Below, piece after piece: positions 16,651 to 26,067 of a stretch of 64,000 nucleotides of DNA (its first letter is position 1; each line of letters begins with the position of its first letter). This stretch comes from CAZRQL01 sp964602415 (GTDB lineage Bacteria > Bacteroidota > Bacteroidia > Cytophagales > Flammeovirgaceae): contig CAZRQL010000012.1 in the NCBI GenBank assembly GCA_964602415.1, positions 1-64,000 of the forward strand, read 5' to 3'. A program made the position numbers and the translations under genes. Below the pieces are notes generated by a model. It saw only the letters and a list, made by a program, of their open reading frames with translations, was not told the DNA's origin and searched no databases.

Positions 16651-18600
16651 TCAAGGCTTCATATTGATTCCCCTGCCTTTTTTGCGTTTGGAAGCCAATC
16701 TTTTAATCAAACTGGCACTGATAGACACAAAGTCACTTTCTGTAATGACCCCAACGAGTTTTCGATTGGAGACCACCGGCAGGCATCCGATTCCCTTGGT
16801 TTGCATCATCTCAATTGCGTCCAATAGCGAGGCTTCAGGCCCAATGGTAACAGGCTCGCGGATCATAATTTCTTGGATGGATTGGGGTTCTTTGAATTCG
16901 TTTTTGTAAAGCGAAGCGAAATAGCGCAGCAGCCTTCGAGAACTTATCAACCCCACCAACTCCCCTGTACTGCTTTCGATGGGTATGTAGCGCAAATGCT
17001 GCCAGTCCATCATATCGGCACAAAACTCAGGGATTTCATGTTCGCCAATAGTAAAAATATCGGTGGTCATAAACTCCTCCACCAACAAAGTGGTTGGCTC
17101 CCAGTCTGCTATTTCTTCCAGAGTAGCCAGCGGCCATGTGTGTGCAGGCAAGCCGGTTTGTTGGTGTCTTGCCATGGCGGCCACCACAGCAATAGAGGCC
17201 TCATCGCGGGTGGTCTCCCTGAGCAAGCGTGAATAGGACTCGGTGAGCCACACAGCCCCTGTGCGCCCCGTATGGTTGCGCTCTTCTATGATTCCCAAAT
17301 ATTTATCTATGTCCGACTGCGAAACTCCACGTGAAACCAAACCATGTCTGGCCAAAGGCAACAATTCTTTGGCTATCAGTTCTGTATCGGCTATAGACTT
17401 TCCGCCTACCCAAGTAAAGCGCGAACCCAGCCCGTTTTTGGCGGCGCGGAAGAAGTTGCTCTTGGCATCTTGGAAATCCATGACCCTGCTTACATCGGGG
17501 TAGGCATCTTTGGCTCCCACCATCATACCAAACCAAAAAGCCGAATTGGCGATTTCATCATCCACGGTAGGGCCTGCCGGCAGTGCCCGCTGCTCGATGC
17601 GCAGGTGAGGCTTGCCGTTGCTGCTGATACCATAACAGGGTCTGTTCCAGCGGTAAACAGTAGAGTTATGAATCGAAAGAGCACGCAGAGCCGGAGTGCC
17701 GCCTTCGTTGAGGGTTTTGAATACATCTTCTTCTATATCGCACATCAAAAGCACCCTGAAACGACTAATTCCTTCTTTGTATAGTTCTGCAATAGAGCCT
17801 TTTAGCCAAGATTCGCCGAAGTTTACCCTTGGGCTGGTGTAGCGCAGGTGCTCTCCCGCCAGTCTGGTGTCCACCGACTGCTGAAACAGTGCAATTCGGG
17901 TTTCAGACCAAAGCCTTTTGCCAAAAAGCATCGGGGAGTTTGTGCCTATGGCCACCAGCGGGGCCGTAATGGCCTGTGCCCAGTTGTAGGAGCGCACAAA
18001 ATCATCAGGGTCTATTTGCAAATGAATTTGGAAACTGGTGTTACAAGCCTCAATCAAAGCCGAAGAATGTCTTATGTTAAGCTCGTCTGCCCCTTCGATT
18101 TTGAGTTCGAGGTTCTGTCCGCGCATGATATTAATGGCCTCTATCAGAGCGTAGTACCGGTCTATGGGTGTCAGGTTCTCCAATTCCACATCAAACTTGC
18201 GAATCGTGGGCAAAATACCGGTCAAAATCGGCATCGCTTCATAAGATACAGACAAGTCAAGAAGTGTTTGTAGCTTGGTTTTCAGTGTATTGGCAAACTG
18301 AGTCAGGCAATCACCCTTTAGTTCTAAAGGATCAAGGTTCATTTCGAGGTTGAACTTGGCAATCTCTGTGGTAAACATCGGATCGTTGATGGCCGACAAA
18401 ATCTCAACAGCCTTTGGAGCAGGCTTGCCGTGGTCGTCTATGAGGCAAATTTCTTGTTCGGCACCAATGCGCGTGATGCCTGTCTCAAACATATCATAAC
18501 GCAACATGCGCTCCAAAGCCTGAACATCTTTGAGCAAAAATTTTACAAAATCATTGAGTTCGGATTGTGATTTGGCAACTCGTACGCCTTTGGCTCCCAT
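16651..18600 (-). CDS. GCS2 (glutamate-cysteine ligase-like) and CBS domain fusion
   Basis: Protein of 649 residues. Residues about 30-400 match the glutamate-cysteine ligase family 2 fold, with RIGAEQEICLID, FNLEMNLDPLEL, IHLQIDPDD and LRIEQRALPAGPT carrying the acidic residues that usually bind magnesium-ATP. Two CBS domains follow (about 505-635: EFMTTDIFTIGE and EIMIREPVTIG), a module that usually binds adenine nucleotides. The fusion suggests a ligase regulated by energy state; true glutathione synthesis is not proven. No gshB gene is adjacent. It is downstream of rpiB by 86 bases and may belong to the same operon. Confidence 0.75.
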   Translation of the reverse strand: MGAKGVRVAKSQSELNDFVKFLLKDVQALERMLRYDMFETGITRIGAEQEICLIDDHGKPAPKAVEILSAINDPMFTTEIAKFNLEMNLDPLELKGDCLTQFANTLKTKLQTLLDLSVSYEAMPILTGILPTIRKFDVELENLTPIDRYYALIEAINIMRGQNLELKIEGADELNIRHSSALIEACNTSFQIHLQIDPDDFVRSYNWAQAITAPLVAIGTNSPMLFGKRLWSETRIALFQQSVDTRLAGEHLRYTSPRVNFGESWLKGSIAELYKEGISRFRVLLMCDIEEDVFKTLNEGGTPALRALSIHNSTVYRWNRPCYGISSNGKPHLRIEQRALPAGPTVDDEIANSAFWFGMMVGAKDAYPDVSRVMDFQDAKSNFFRAAKNGLGSRFTWVGGKSIADTELIAKELLPLARHGLVSRGVSQSDIDKYLGIIEERNHTGRTGAVWLTESYSRLLRETTRDEASIAVVAAMARHQQTGLPAHTWPLATLEEIADWEPTTLLVEEFMTTDIFTIGEHEIPEFCADMMDWQHLRYIPIESSTGELVGLISSRRLLRYFASLYKNEFKEPQSIQEIMIREPVTIGPEASLLDAIEMMQTKGIGCLPVVSNRKLVGVITESDFVSISASLIKRLASKRKKGRGINMKP

Positions 18601-18686
18601 AATTTGAATTTTTTGGGAAATAAAAGTGAATAAATTGGGAAATCAAAATGAACCCAAAAAGAAATTTTACGCTCTTTTTTTGTCGC

Positions 18687-19112
18687 TTACAGACAGATTT
18701 TATCGACTCTTCGTTGGTGTCTTCCCCCTTCAAAAGGTTCATTGATAAATGTATGTACCATTTCAATAGCCAAGTCCACATCTACAAAACGCGCCGGAAT
18801 ACAGATGATGTTGGCATTGTTGTGCTGACGGGCCAATCGCGCAATCTCGACCGTCCAACACAAAGCTGCCCTTACGCGGGCGTGTTTATTGGCTGCCATA
18901 CAAACACCGTTGCCACTGCCACAGAGCAAAATACCACATCCAAAAGCCTCTGAATCAATCGCTTGGGCAACTTTATGGGCGTAATCGGGGTAATCAACAG
19001 ACTCTGAGCTTTCGGGGCCAACATCTTCAATATCAAAAGATTGTTTCAATGCTTGGACTATTGACTGTTTGTACTCAAATCCGGCGTGGTCTGAACCGAT
19101 AACAATTTTCAT
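18687..19112 (-). CDS. rpiB: Ribose-5-phosphate isomerase B
   Basis: Protein of 141 residues; RpiB interconverts ribose 5-phosphate and ribulose 5-phosphate in the pentose phosphate pathway. Family features are GSDHAGFEYK at the N-terminus, the active-site loop LLCGSGNGVCMAANKH (the cysteine acts as the general base), ARQHNNANI and the C-terminal FEGGRHQRRVDKI. It follows the MoxR gene by three bases, so the two are co-transcribed. A LacA/B-type isomerase is less likely because of the pattern around HNNAN. The length is typical. Confidence 0.94.
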   Translation of the reverse strand: MKIVIGSDHAGFEYKQSIVQALKQSFDIEDVGPESSESVDYPDYAHKVAQAIDSEAFGCGILLCGSGNGVCMAANKHARVRAALCWTVEIARLARQHNNANIICIPARFVDVDLAIEMVHTFINEPFEGGRHQRRVDKICL

Positions 19113-19115
19113 AAA

Positions 19116-20075
19116 TTAGAGCAATTGTGAGATGATTTTTTCGGTGGTCATGCCTTGGGCTTCGGCTTTAAAGTTCCTTACGATTCTGTGCCGCAATATG
19201 GGAGTAGCTACCGCTTTAACATCCTCTATATCAGGGGAATACTTACCTACGGTCAGAGCATGACACTTGGCCCCCAAAATCAGGTATTGTGAGGCGCGAG
19301 GCCCCGCTCCCCACTCCAGAAATTCATTGGTTTGCGGGGCTGCCATTGGTTTTCCGGGGCGTGTTTTGGATACCAGTTTCACTGCATACTCCACTACATT
19401 GTCAGGGACAGGTACACGGCGCACAAGTGACTGAAAATAAAGGATTTCTTCTTTTGACAGGATGGTTTCAGCCCGAGGATTCAGAGCGGTGGTTGTGTTT
19501 TTGACAATATCTACTTCAGCCTCAAAATCAGGATAATCCAAGACAATATTGAACATAAACCTATCCAACTGCGCCTCAGGCAAAGGATAAGTACCTTCTT
19601 GCTCAATAGGGTTTTGGGTTGCTAGTACGAAAAAAGGCTTATCAAGTTGATACTGAACCCCTGCCACAGTTACACAATATTCTTGCATGGCTTCCAACAA
19701 AGCCGCTTGGGTTTTGGGGGGGGTGCGGTTGATTTCATCTGCCAAAATAATATTGGAAAATATCGGCCCTTTGATGAAGCGAAAATTACGCTCTTTGTCC
19801 ATTGTCTCCGAACCCAAAATATCAGAGGGCATCAAATCGGGAGTAAATTGTATTCGGTTGAAATTGAGGTTTAAAACTGATGCGACCGTCTGAATAAGCA
19901 GTGTTTTGGCCAATCCGGGCACACCCACCAGCAAGCAGTGCCCTTGGCAAAATATACTTGTCAGGGTAAGTTCCACGGTTTCTTTTTGGCCTACGATGAC
20001 TTTGCCAATTTCTTGGGTAAGTTGGCCAAATTTTTCGTGCAGTGCATCTGCACCGGTTTTGTCTGAGGTGTACAT
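19116..20075 (-). CDS. MoxR-type AAA+ ATPase
   Basis: Protein of 319 residues with the MoxR/RavA subgroup of AAA+ modules. Walker A is VGVPGLAKTLL, Walker B is IILADEINRTPPKTQAALLEAMQE, and sensor 1 is FVLATQNPIEQEGTYPLPEAQLDRF. Such ATPases act as chaperones that insert cofactors or remodel complexes, often with von Willebrand A partner proteins. No VWA protein is present here. The ATG overlaps the TAA of the upstream DUF4290 gene by one base (TAATG), and rpiB follows after three bases. Most Bacteroidota have this gene near BatA/BatD genes; that context is missing in this window. Confidence 0.9.
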   Translation of the reverse strand: MYTSDKTGADALHEKFGQLTQEIGKVIVGQKETVELTLTSIFCQGHCLLVGVPGLAKTLLIQTVASVLNLNFNRIQFTPDLMPSDILGSETMDKERNFRFIKGPIFSNIILADEINRTPPKTQAALLEAMQEYCVTVAGVQYQLDKPFFVLATQNPIEQEGTYPLPEAQLDRFMFNIVLDYPDFEAEVDIVKNTTTALNPRAETILSKEEILYFQSLVRRVPVPDNVVEYAVKLVSKTRPGKPMAAPQTNEFLEWGAGPRASQYLILGAKCHALTVGKYSPDIEDVKAVATPILRHRIVRNFKAEAQGMTTEKIISQLL

Positions 20076-20719
20076 TATCTGGGTGAGTTGTTTTGTTTAT
20101 TTTTATTTTTTCTGCGCTTTTTGCGGCGGTTGCGGTTTTCAGATTCAGTAGCAGGGTAGGGCACTCCAAAACTTGCACTTCCCAGCAGGTTGGGGTTTTC
20201 TGACACCTCTGCTCTGATGTCAAGAGTGCCTTTGGATAGGTCAAAAATCGTATCTGCGATGGCTGAAGAGCTAAGGTCTTTTATCCAAGACGAATAAAAT
20301 GTTTTCATCGTTTTGGCTATGTACAATGTCGTATCTTTTCGCAAACTCTCATCGCTGATTTTACAGGTAGAGGCAATCATTCTTTCCAAATTGCGTCCGA
20401 AGTGCTTGTACTTGGGGCTGCCATGGGGATAGGGCAGCGGTTTGGGCTTTTGAGCCAATTCCTCCGGCTTGGGGACTTCAAAGGGCGAATCAATGTCAAT
20501 ATCGTAACCCGCCATCATAAACAATTGATCCCAAGCTCTTTGTTGGTTTTCAGCAGAATCTCTCACCGGATTGATAAGGCGCATGATATGAACCAGTTGT
20601 GAGGCAAGCTCATTTCTTTGCTTCTTATCCGTTATGGTTTTTAGGTGATTAATAAGATTTTGAATGTTTCGCCCGTATTCTTTCAGAATAACAGGCTCTC
20701 TTTGGGTATCATATTGCAT
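20075..20719 (-). CDS. DUF4290 domain protein
   Basis: Protein of 214 residues matching DUF4290, a family found in Bacteroidota. The N-terminal helical domain includes YGRNIQNLINHL and HIMRLINPV. The tail after about residue 190 is strongly basic (NRRKKRRKNKNK), suggesting nucleic acid or ribosome contact. Function is unknown. It begins a tight operon with MoxR and rpiB. No signal peptide or membrane segment is visible. Confidence 0.82.
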   Translation of the reverse strand: MQYDTQREPVILKEYGRNIQNLINHLKTITDKKQRNELASQLVHIMRLINPVRDSAENQQRAWDQLFMMAGYDIDIDSPFEVPKPEELAQKPKPLPYPHGSPKYKHFGRNLERMIASTCKISDESLRKDTTLYIAKTMKTFYSSWIKDLSSSAIADTIFDLSKGTLDIRAEVSENPNLLGSASFGVPYPATESENRNRRKKRRKNKNKQNNSPR

Positions 20720-21024
20720 TAGGGAGAGAAAAATATATCTTATTTAAGACGCAAGTAAATAAAAAAATGTCATCTGACAATATCAAATTTGGTATAAGCC
20801 AAACAGCAACTTTATCTATTGCGAAAGGTCTGTTCAAAAACAATCCTTTGAAAACCTCGTTAAAGTAGAAGCTCGTTGAATATGTTAGGCAATAATGACA
20901 TCTTTGCAAAAAGTAAGACAATAAAATTAAAAAAAAATAAAATTTAATACACAAATCCTTTGTATAGATTGCTTAAAAACGGGCATCAAAATTGTACTAT
21001 CGTATAAGATAGCCAAATAATTTT
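20720..21024. other. AT-rich divergent intergenic region
   Basis: This 305-base gap separates the divergent DUF4290 and DUF4783 genes. It must hold both promoters, but I see no clean TAnnTTTG. A minus-strand frame crosses it and shows no recognisable domain. Otherwise nothing is visible. Confidence 0.4.
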
Positions 21025-21432
21025 ATGATAACTATGTCTGCTAAGTTTTATTTTTTATTGTTGATTCAAATTTCTACTTATAGTGTTGATAATTTGCAAG
21101 TTAGCCCTGTGCTTCAGCAAATAGCCGAGGCCTTCAAAAACAACGAGCCTGACAAAATTGCTTCATTTTTCAATACTCAAATAGAACTCAATTTCGACGA
21201 TGATAAAGCCAGTTACGGAAAAAATCAGGCGGAAATCTTGCTTAAAGAATTTATGAAGAAAAACCCCCCAAAAGGGTTTGAATACCTCCACCAAGGTACG
21301 GCAAAGGAAGGGCGTTTGTATGCCATCAGCAAATACAAAACCCAACAACATAGTTTCAATATCTATATCTTATTGAAGCAGGTATCCGGAGTTTACAAAA
21401 TAGACACCCTTGACTTTTCTTCTGAAAATTAG
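21025..21432 (+). CDS. DUF4783 secreted or periplasmic protein
   Basis: Small protein of 135 residues with a hydrophobic N-terminus and then an NTF2-like fold typical of DUF4783: LQQIAEAFKNNEPDKIASFF, followed by an acidic strand and the Y-rich LYAISKYK region, ending in YKIDTLDF. Function is unknown. Start ATG 21025; an ATG nine bases later is also possible. Its end overlaps the convergent gene for a large exported protein by four bases. Confidence 0.78.
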   Translation: MITMSAKFYFLLLIQISTYSVDNLQVSPVLQQIAEAFKNNEPDKIASFFNTQIELNFDDDKASYGKNQAEILLKEFMKKNPPKGFEYLHQGTAKEGRLYAISKYKTQQHSFNIYILLKQVSGVYKIDTLDFSSEN

Positions 21433-23564
21433 AAAGCCAGTTCTTCTTTGATTTTCGTGCCGACATTGTTTTGAGGCTCTTGGTCTTTGACATCATGGGT
21501 TACAAGGATGGTGAACTGATTTGGGGACGACTGCTTGATTTCAGAGACAAAACTTGGCTTTCCCTCAAAGAGCAAATGGCTGCGTCTAATAAATCCCCCA
21601 TAGTCCAAATCTAACAACAAAGAGCGGTAAAAAGGTTTGACAGGAAAGACCCTTGATTGTTTGTTGTCTGTATAATCTAAAAAATTCGCAAAGATGTAAG
21701 CCCCGTTTGGATGAAGAAAAAAACCACATATATTCCCTTTGACAGAGAACACATTTTGGAAAATAATTTCACCTTTTAGATTGATTTTCAAATACCTATA
21801 CTTTTCCAATTCTTTGCTTTTTGTAGCCTCTTTGCTACCTACCAACAAAGCCAGTTCGTTGTGGCTCATGAGCCGGATATCTTGGATGATGCCATTATTT
21901 ATCACTTCTTGGCTTAGTACGATTTGGCCTTCAATGTCCAATACAACCAGCTTTGATTCATATTCATCTGATCTTCGCGCCAAAATTGACAGAGCAATCA
22001 CGCCACTCTGGCTTACCGTTAGGCAAGTTACTTTGTCATCGCTGGGCAGTTTGTCCAAGTACATACTAAATTTCCTTATCCAATGGACTTTTGCGAGGCT
22101 ACTCGCCGTTGAGTCGCTGCTATTTTCTACCGAACACACAAACGCGTCCAATGTACCGGTTTGTGGATTTAAAAAATACCCTCCAACGATATACCTGTTT
22201 TCGTTGAGTTTTGCCGCGTGAGTGGCTGAGTAAAAACCTTCCTTGCGCAAGGAGGTGTCGGTTGCAAAATGTATGACCCCGTTCAACTCAAAGGTTTCGT
22301 TTCTGTAAAACCCTCTAAAAGTCTGTGCTTTATCAACCTGATAGTAGCGGGCCGCACGGTTTTGAAGCAAGATCAATTCGCCTTCCAACAACTCATAAAA
22401 TCTTGACAAACTGCCAAATATGTTTTCCAACAAGGGTTCGTAACTCACCATTCGATTTCTCAACTGTATAAGGCTATCCAACCGGGTCAAGGTCAGGTTG
22501 CTTTGGAAAGCCAAGATTTCCATCAGTCGGCTTCGATAGCTTTCTTCTGTTCTTGGGTCAATAGCCAAAGAATAAAAGTCATTGTGATAGGCCAACAGCT
22601 CAATTTTATCGCGTCGGTAGTAGAGGTACGAAACCAAGGGAGCTTGGATATCAATGGCCAAAAAGTCTTGACAAAGACCGTTAAATGTATCGTCCTCTAC
22701 CGTTGATTGAATGACTTTGCCTACTTCAAGGCTGTCGGTGATGGCATCGAATCGTTTGATGATAGTCTGGAGGTCTCTTTGCCAAGAGGGAATCTTTGCC
22801 AATAGCCTTTTGATTTGTTTAGCCCAGCTCCCAAAATCGTAGAGCAGTACGTTTTTACCGGCAAATTGCTCTTCTAAGCCTCTGATGAGTTCCGGTTTGT
22901 CAATGCCCACCAACTTAAAACTCTGTTTGTAAGGGCTATTGGCTGCTTTGTGGTATTTGTCAATTTGAGTCTGGAGTTCTTGGCCTAAAGCAATAAGTTC
23001 TTCGAGGACAACTCTGTCCGGTTCCTCAAAAGAAAATAAAAAATCTGAAAGTAATGTATTTGCTTTCAATAAGTTGTTGAAAATATCTGCTTGATTGCCA
23101 ACAATAGTTTTGATTTGTTGGGATAGGTTGGTCAGTTCCCTTTGCAGCGACTGCTCTTTTTGCTTTTCGGCTTGTCGGACGGAGATGTATTTTTTACATT
23201 CTTCGATAGAAGGCTGTTTTATTTGTAGCTCTCTGGCAAAGTAACCTGAAAACTTTTTGAAGTCTGATTTGGTTAAGTATTTGATAGACAAAGCATAGTA
23301 CTGGATAGCGGAGTCCATTAACACTTGGTAAAGACTCGGGTTCTCATACACCACCCTCTCGGCAGCTTGCTCGTAGATTTTGGCGAGCTGCAAGTAAGGA
23401 AAAGACCTACCTTTTTTTTGTACAAAGGCTTTGAGTTCGCCAATGGCAGCTTGGGTTTCTTGATTTTGAACCAACAAATCAATTTGCTCGTAGTGCTTTT
23501 GTTGGGCGCGGGCACTCAGGGCAATCATAAAAAGGCAAAAAAGCAAATATGGCTTGTAATACAT
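21429..23564 (-). CDS. Uncharacterised exported protein, coiled coil and beta-rich C-terminus
   Basis: Protein of 711 residues that I do not recognise. It has a clear signal peptide (LLFCLFMIALSARAQQ). Residues 25-110 look like TPR-type helices (AIGELKAFVQ, FPYLQLAKIYEQAA), 120-400 are charged and helical with coiled-coil character, and the last 300 residues are beta-strand repeats resembling a propeller (for example KLVVLDIEGQIVLSQE and YRYLKINLKGEIIFQN). No catalytic motif is seen. There is no sorting domain, so it is probably periplasmic or on the inner leaflet of the outer membrane. The methyltransferase gene lies six bases upstream, so the two are likely co-transcribed. Confidence 0.6.
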   Translation of the reverse strand: MYYKPYLLFCLFMIALSARAQQKHYEQIDLLVQNQETQAAIGELKAFVQKKGRSFPYLQLAKIYEQAAERVVYENPSLYQVLMDSAIQYYALSIKYLTKSDFKKFSGYFARELQIKQPSIEECKKYISVRQAEKQKEQSLQRELTNLSQQIKTIVGNQADIFNNLLKANTLLSDFLFSFEEPDRVVLEELIALGQELQTQIDKYHKAANSPYKQSFKLVGIDKPELIRGLEEQFAGKNVLLYDFGSWAKQIKRLLAKIPSWQRDLQTIIKRFDAITDSLEVGKVIQSTVEDDTFNGLCQDFLAIDIQAPLVSYLYYRRDKIELLAYHNDFYSLAIDPRTEESYRSRLMEILAFQSNLTLTRLDSLIQLRNRMVSYEPLLENIFGSLSRFYELLEGELILLQNRAARYYQVDKAQTFRGFYRNETFELNGVIHFATDTSLRKEGFYSATHAAKLNENRYIVGGYFLNPQTGTLDAFVCSVENSSDSTASSLAKVHWIRKFSMYLDKLPSDDKVTCLTVSQSGVIALSILARRSDEYESKLVVLDIEGQIVLSQEVINNGIIQDIRLMSHNELALLVGSKEATKSKELEKYRYLKINLKGEIIFQNVFSVKGNICGFFLHPNGAYIFANFLDYTDNKQSRVFPVKPFYRSLLLDLDYGGFIRRSHLLFEGKPSFVSEIKQSSPNQFTILVTHDVKDQEPQNNVGTKIKEELAF

Positions 23565-23570
23565 TGTTTG

Positions 23571-24314
23571 TTAGCGGATTATTTTTTCTAAAACAAAAAT
23601 CATTCTGTCGGAATTGCTTTCAAAGTCTTCAAGTTGATACGAGCCGAACACCTGCTTGCAAGCAAGATTGCAAGCCATGAAGTAGTCCATAAATTCATCG
23701 TATTGGATGGCTTTTACTTTTTCGTAGAAAGTATGAACCTCATTGGTATCTCGTATTTCTATGGTTTTCAATATAAACCCGGATTCTAACTTTCTGGTAA
23801 TAAAAAATTCGACTCCCTCAATTTTTTTGATTTCTTGCTCTTTGAGGTTTTTTATGACTTTGTCAGGGTTAAAAAAATCCAATACAAATTTTCCGTTGGG
23901 CAGCAAGGCTTGGCTGCATTGGGCGATTACTTGTTGGTTATCTTCATGATTTTCAAAATATCCTATACTGGTAAAGAGGTTGCAAACCCAATCGAATTGC
24001 CCCAACAGATAGGGATGGCGCATGTCCCTAACATAAAAGTTTATGTTGTTGAGGTTTTCCAGTTTGACTTGCTCATTGGCTGCATAGATGTTGTTGGGGG
24101 CAATATCAATTCCTACTACATTGAAACCCAGTTTGTTGAGATAGATGGCATGTCTTCCTTTTCCGCAGGCTACATCCAAGACAGAAGCAGGTGGCTCAAT
24201 TTTCAGGTATGCGACGAGATTATCTAAAAATTGAGAGGCTTCTTTTTCGTCTCGATTTTGGTACAAAATATGATAATAAGGCGTATTAAACCAGCTCTCA
24301 AACCAATTGCTCAT
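23571..24314 (-). CDS. Class I SAM-dependent methyltransferase
   Basis: Protein of about 247 residues with a Rossmann-type methyltransferase domain. Motif I is VLDVACGKGRHAIYL, with GFNVVGIDIAPNN (motif II) and DWVCNLFTSIGYF (motif IV) after it. The N-terminus WFESWFNTPYYHILY is common to a Bacteroidota subgroup. The substrate cannot be predicted. ATG at 24314 (or 24317) is used; a TTG at 24332 is unlikely. It is followed after six bases by the 711-residue exported-protein gene. Confidence 0.85.
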   Translation of the reverse strand: MSNWFESWFNTPYYHILYQNRDEKEASQFLDNLVAYLKIEPPASVLDVACGKGRHAIYLNKLGFNVVGIDIAPNNIYAANEQVKLENLNNINFYVRDMRHPYLLGQFDWVCNLFTSIGYFENHEDNQQVIAQCSQALLPNGKFVLDFFNPDKVIKNLKEQEIKKIEGVEFFITRKLESGFILKTIEIRDTNEVHTFYEKVKAIQYDEFMDYFMACNLACKQVFGSYQLEDFESNSDRMIFVLEKIIR

Positions 24315-24372
24315 CATGTTGATTTTGCGCAAAGCTATGCTTTTGTCATTATTGAGCCATATTGGTTAATAA

Positions 24373-24386
24373 TCATTTGCAAATGA
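24373..24386. promoter_or_regulatory. 14 bp perfect palindrome in divergent promoter region
   Basis: TCATTTGCAAATGA is a perfect palindrome located between the methyltransferase gene (minus strand) and the GHL10 gene (plus strand). It is about 60 bases from each start, which suits an operator for a dimeric regulator. Confidence 0.4.
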
Positions 24387-24447
24387 ATCTGAAAAACCTG
24401 TTTCTGTCCGTTGTCTCACTTTAAGATGTAGTATTGAGCAGATTTTT

Positions 24448-26067
24448 ATGATGAGAAAACTCTGGATATGGATTTTGTTGTTTGATTATCAAGTTTATGC
24501 ACAGAAATTTGAACCCAAGCGCGAATTTAGAGCCGTATGGATAGCTACCGTAAACAACATCGATTGGCCATCAAGAGCAGGACTTTCTCCCGATTTGCAG
24601 CGCACCGAATTTATTTCCCTTCTTGACAGGTACAAAAAATTGGGTTTCAATGCAGTAATTGTACAAATACGCCCCAGTTGTGATGCCTTTTATCGGAGCG
24701 ACTATGAGCCTTGGAGTCAATGGCTTACCGGCAAACAAGCCAATCCACCATCGCCGTATTATGACCCTTTGGAGTTTATGATAGCTGAGGCCAAAAAAAG
24801 ACAGATGGAGTTCCACGCTTGGATCAATCCCTTGAGGGTGATGAGTTATTCAAAGTATTGGGAGGCGCACAAGACTCACATTTCGTACACCCGTCCCGAG
24901 TGGATACTCTCTTACGGAAACCTCAAAATTCTCGATCCGGGCTTGCCTGTTGTTCGTCAGTATATTTCAAAAATCGTGGGTGATATTGTTCGCCGCTATG
25001 ATGTTGCGGGTATCCATTTTGATGATTATTTTTATCCTTATCCCGATGGTGAGTCCAAACTCAACGATGAAAAGAGTTTTAAGAGCTACAAAGGCAGTTT
25101 TACCAAAAAAAACGAGTGGCGCATAGAAAATATGAATTTGCTGATAAAAGAGGTCTCAGACAGCATCAAAAAAAACAAGCCCTATGTCAAATTTGGAATT
25201 AGCCCCTACAGCACTTGGCGCAACATATCCACCACACCGCTGGGTTCTGCCACCAATTCGGGCTACACATGCTACGACCACTTGTTTGCAGATGTGCGTA
25301 AGTGGCTGCAAATGGGTTGGATAGATTATGTTGCACCGCAACTCTACCAGCACAGCCAGCACCGCAACAGCCCTTTTAAGGTATTGGCTCAGTGGTGGGC
25401 ACGCAATACATTTGGCAGGCATTTGTATGTAGGGCTTGCGTCTTATCGCTATTTGGTGGACGAAGGGGCTTGGCGCGACCGCAAAGAGTTGCCCGGTCAA
25501 ATCCGTTTTGCACGGGTTCAGCCCCAAATACAAGGAGCGATTTTTTACAGTTCAAAATCCATCATATCCAACCAAGGCTCGATTGCAGATACTTTGAGGC
25601 AAAATCTTTACAACCATATCGCGCTTGTGCCGCCTATGCGCTGGCTGGATTCGATACCCCCCTCTCAGCCCGAGCAACTCAGGGTCAGCATAACCAATGG
25701 GTCTGTCGAGCTTTCTTGGGCTGACTCAAACAAAACCCAAGATACAGCCGGCTACTATGCCATTTATCGCTTTGAAAAAAAACGGCGGCGGTACTTCGAC
25801 AACCCCAAAAACCTAATAGCACTCACCAATCAAAGGTGGTATAGGGATGAATTTACGGCAGATACCTCTTATTTTGAGTACTTTGTATCGGCTTTTGACA
25901 AACTTCACAACGAAAGTTTACCCTGCGGAGTGATGACAACACCCGATGCCATCATCGAAAACCAGGTATTTGAGGCGAAGGAGAAATCAATTGCAGCCAA
26001 AGAAGCGGGGTATTTCTACAAACTCATGAGCGAAAACATGAGAACCTATTTTAGGCTTCGTCAGTGA
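24448..26067 (+). CDS. GHL10/DUF187 family glycoside hydrolase-like protein
   Basis: Exported protein of 539 residues, with a signal peptide at about 1-19. Residues 25-400 match the YngK/GHL10 family: EFRAVWIATVNNIDWPS, FNAVIVQIRPSCDAFY, FHAWINPLRV, VAGIHFDDYFYPYP (the paired aspartates are likely functional), and DYVAPQLY. The C-terminal part has a fibronectin-like stretch near SVELSWADSN. Substrates are poorly known; acidic glycans or peptidoglycan are suspected. The 3' end overlaps the response regulator gene by 17 bases on the other strand. Confidence 0.88.
   Translation: MMRKLWIWILLFDYQVYAQKFEPKREFRAVWIATVNNIDWPSRAGLSPDLQRTEFISLLDRYKKLGFNAVIVQIRPSCDAFYRSDYEPWSQWLTGKQANPPSPYYDPLEFMIAEAKKRQMEFHAWINPLRVMSYSKYWEAHKTHISYTRPEWILSYGNLKILDPGLPVVRQYISKIVGDIVRRYDVAGIHFDDYFYPYPDGESKLNDEKSFKSYKGSFTKKNEWRIENMNLLIKEVSDSIKKNKPYVKFGISPYSTWRNISTTPLGSATNSGYTCYDHLFADVRKWLQMGWIDYVAPQLYQHSQHRNSPFKVLAQWWARNTFGRHLYVGLASYRYLVDEGAWRDRKELPGQIRFARVQPQIQGAIFYSSKSIISNQGSIADTLRQNLYNHIALVPPMRWLDSIPPSQPEQLRVSITNGSVELSWADSNKTQDTAGYYAIYRFEKKRRRYFDNPKNLIALTNQRWYRDEFTADTSYFEYFVSAFDKLHNESLPCGVMTTPDAIIENQVFEAKEKSIAAKEAGYFYKLMSENMRTYFRLRQ

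Noticed and set aside
20709..20954. An 81-codon minus-strand frame in the DUF4290/DUF4783 gap
   Set aside because: Low-complexity, no domain, overlaps the DUF4290 start. A transposase remnant was considered but not supported.
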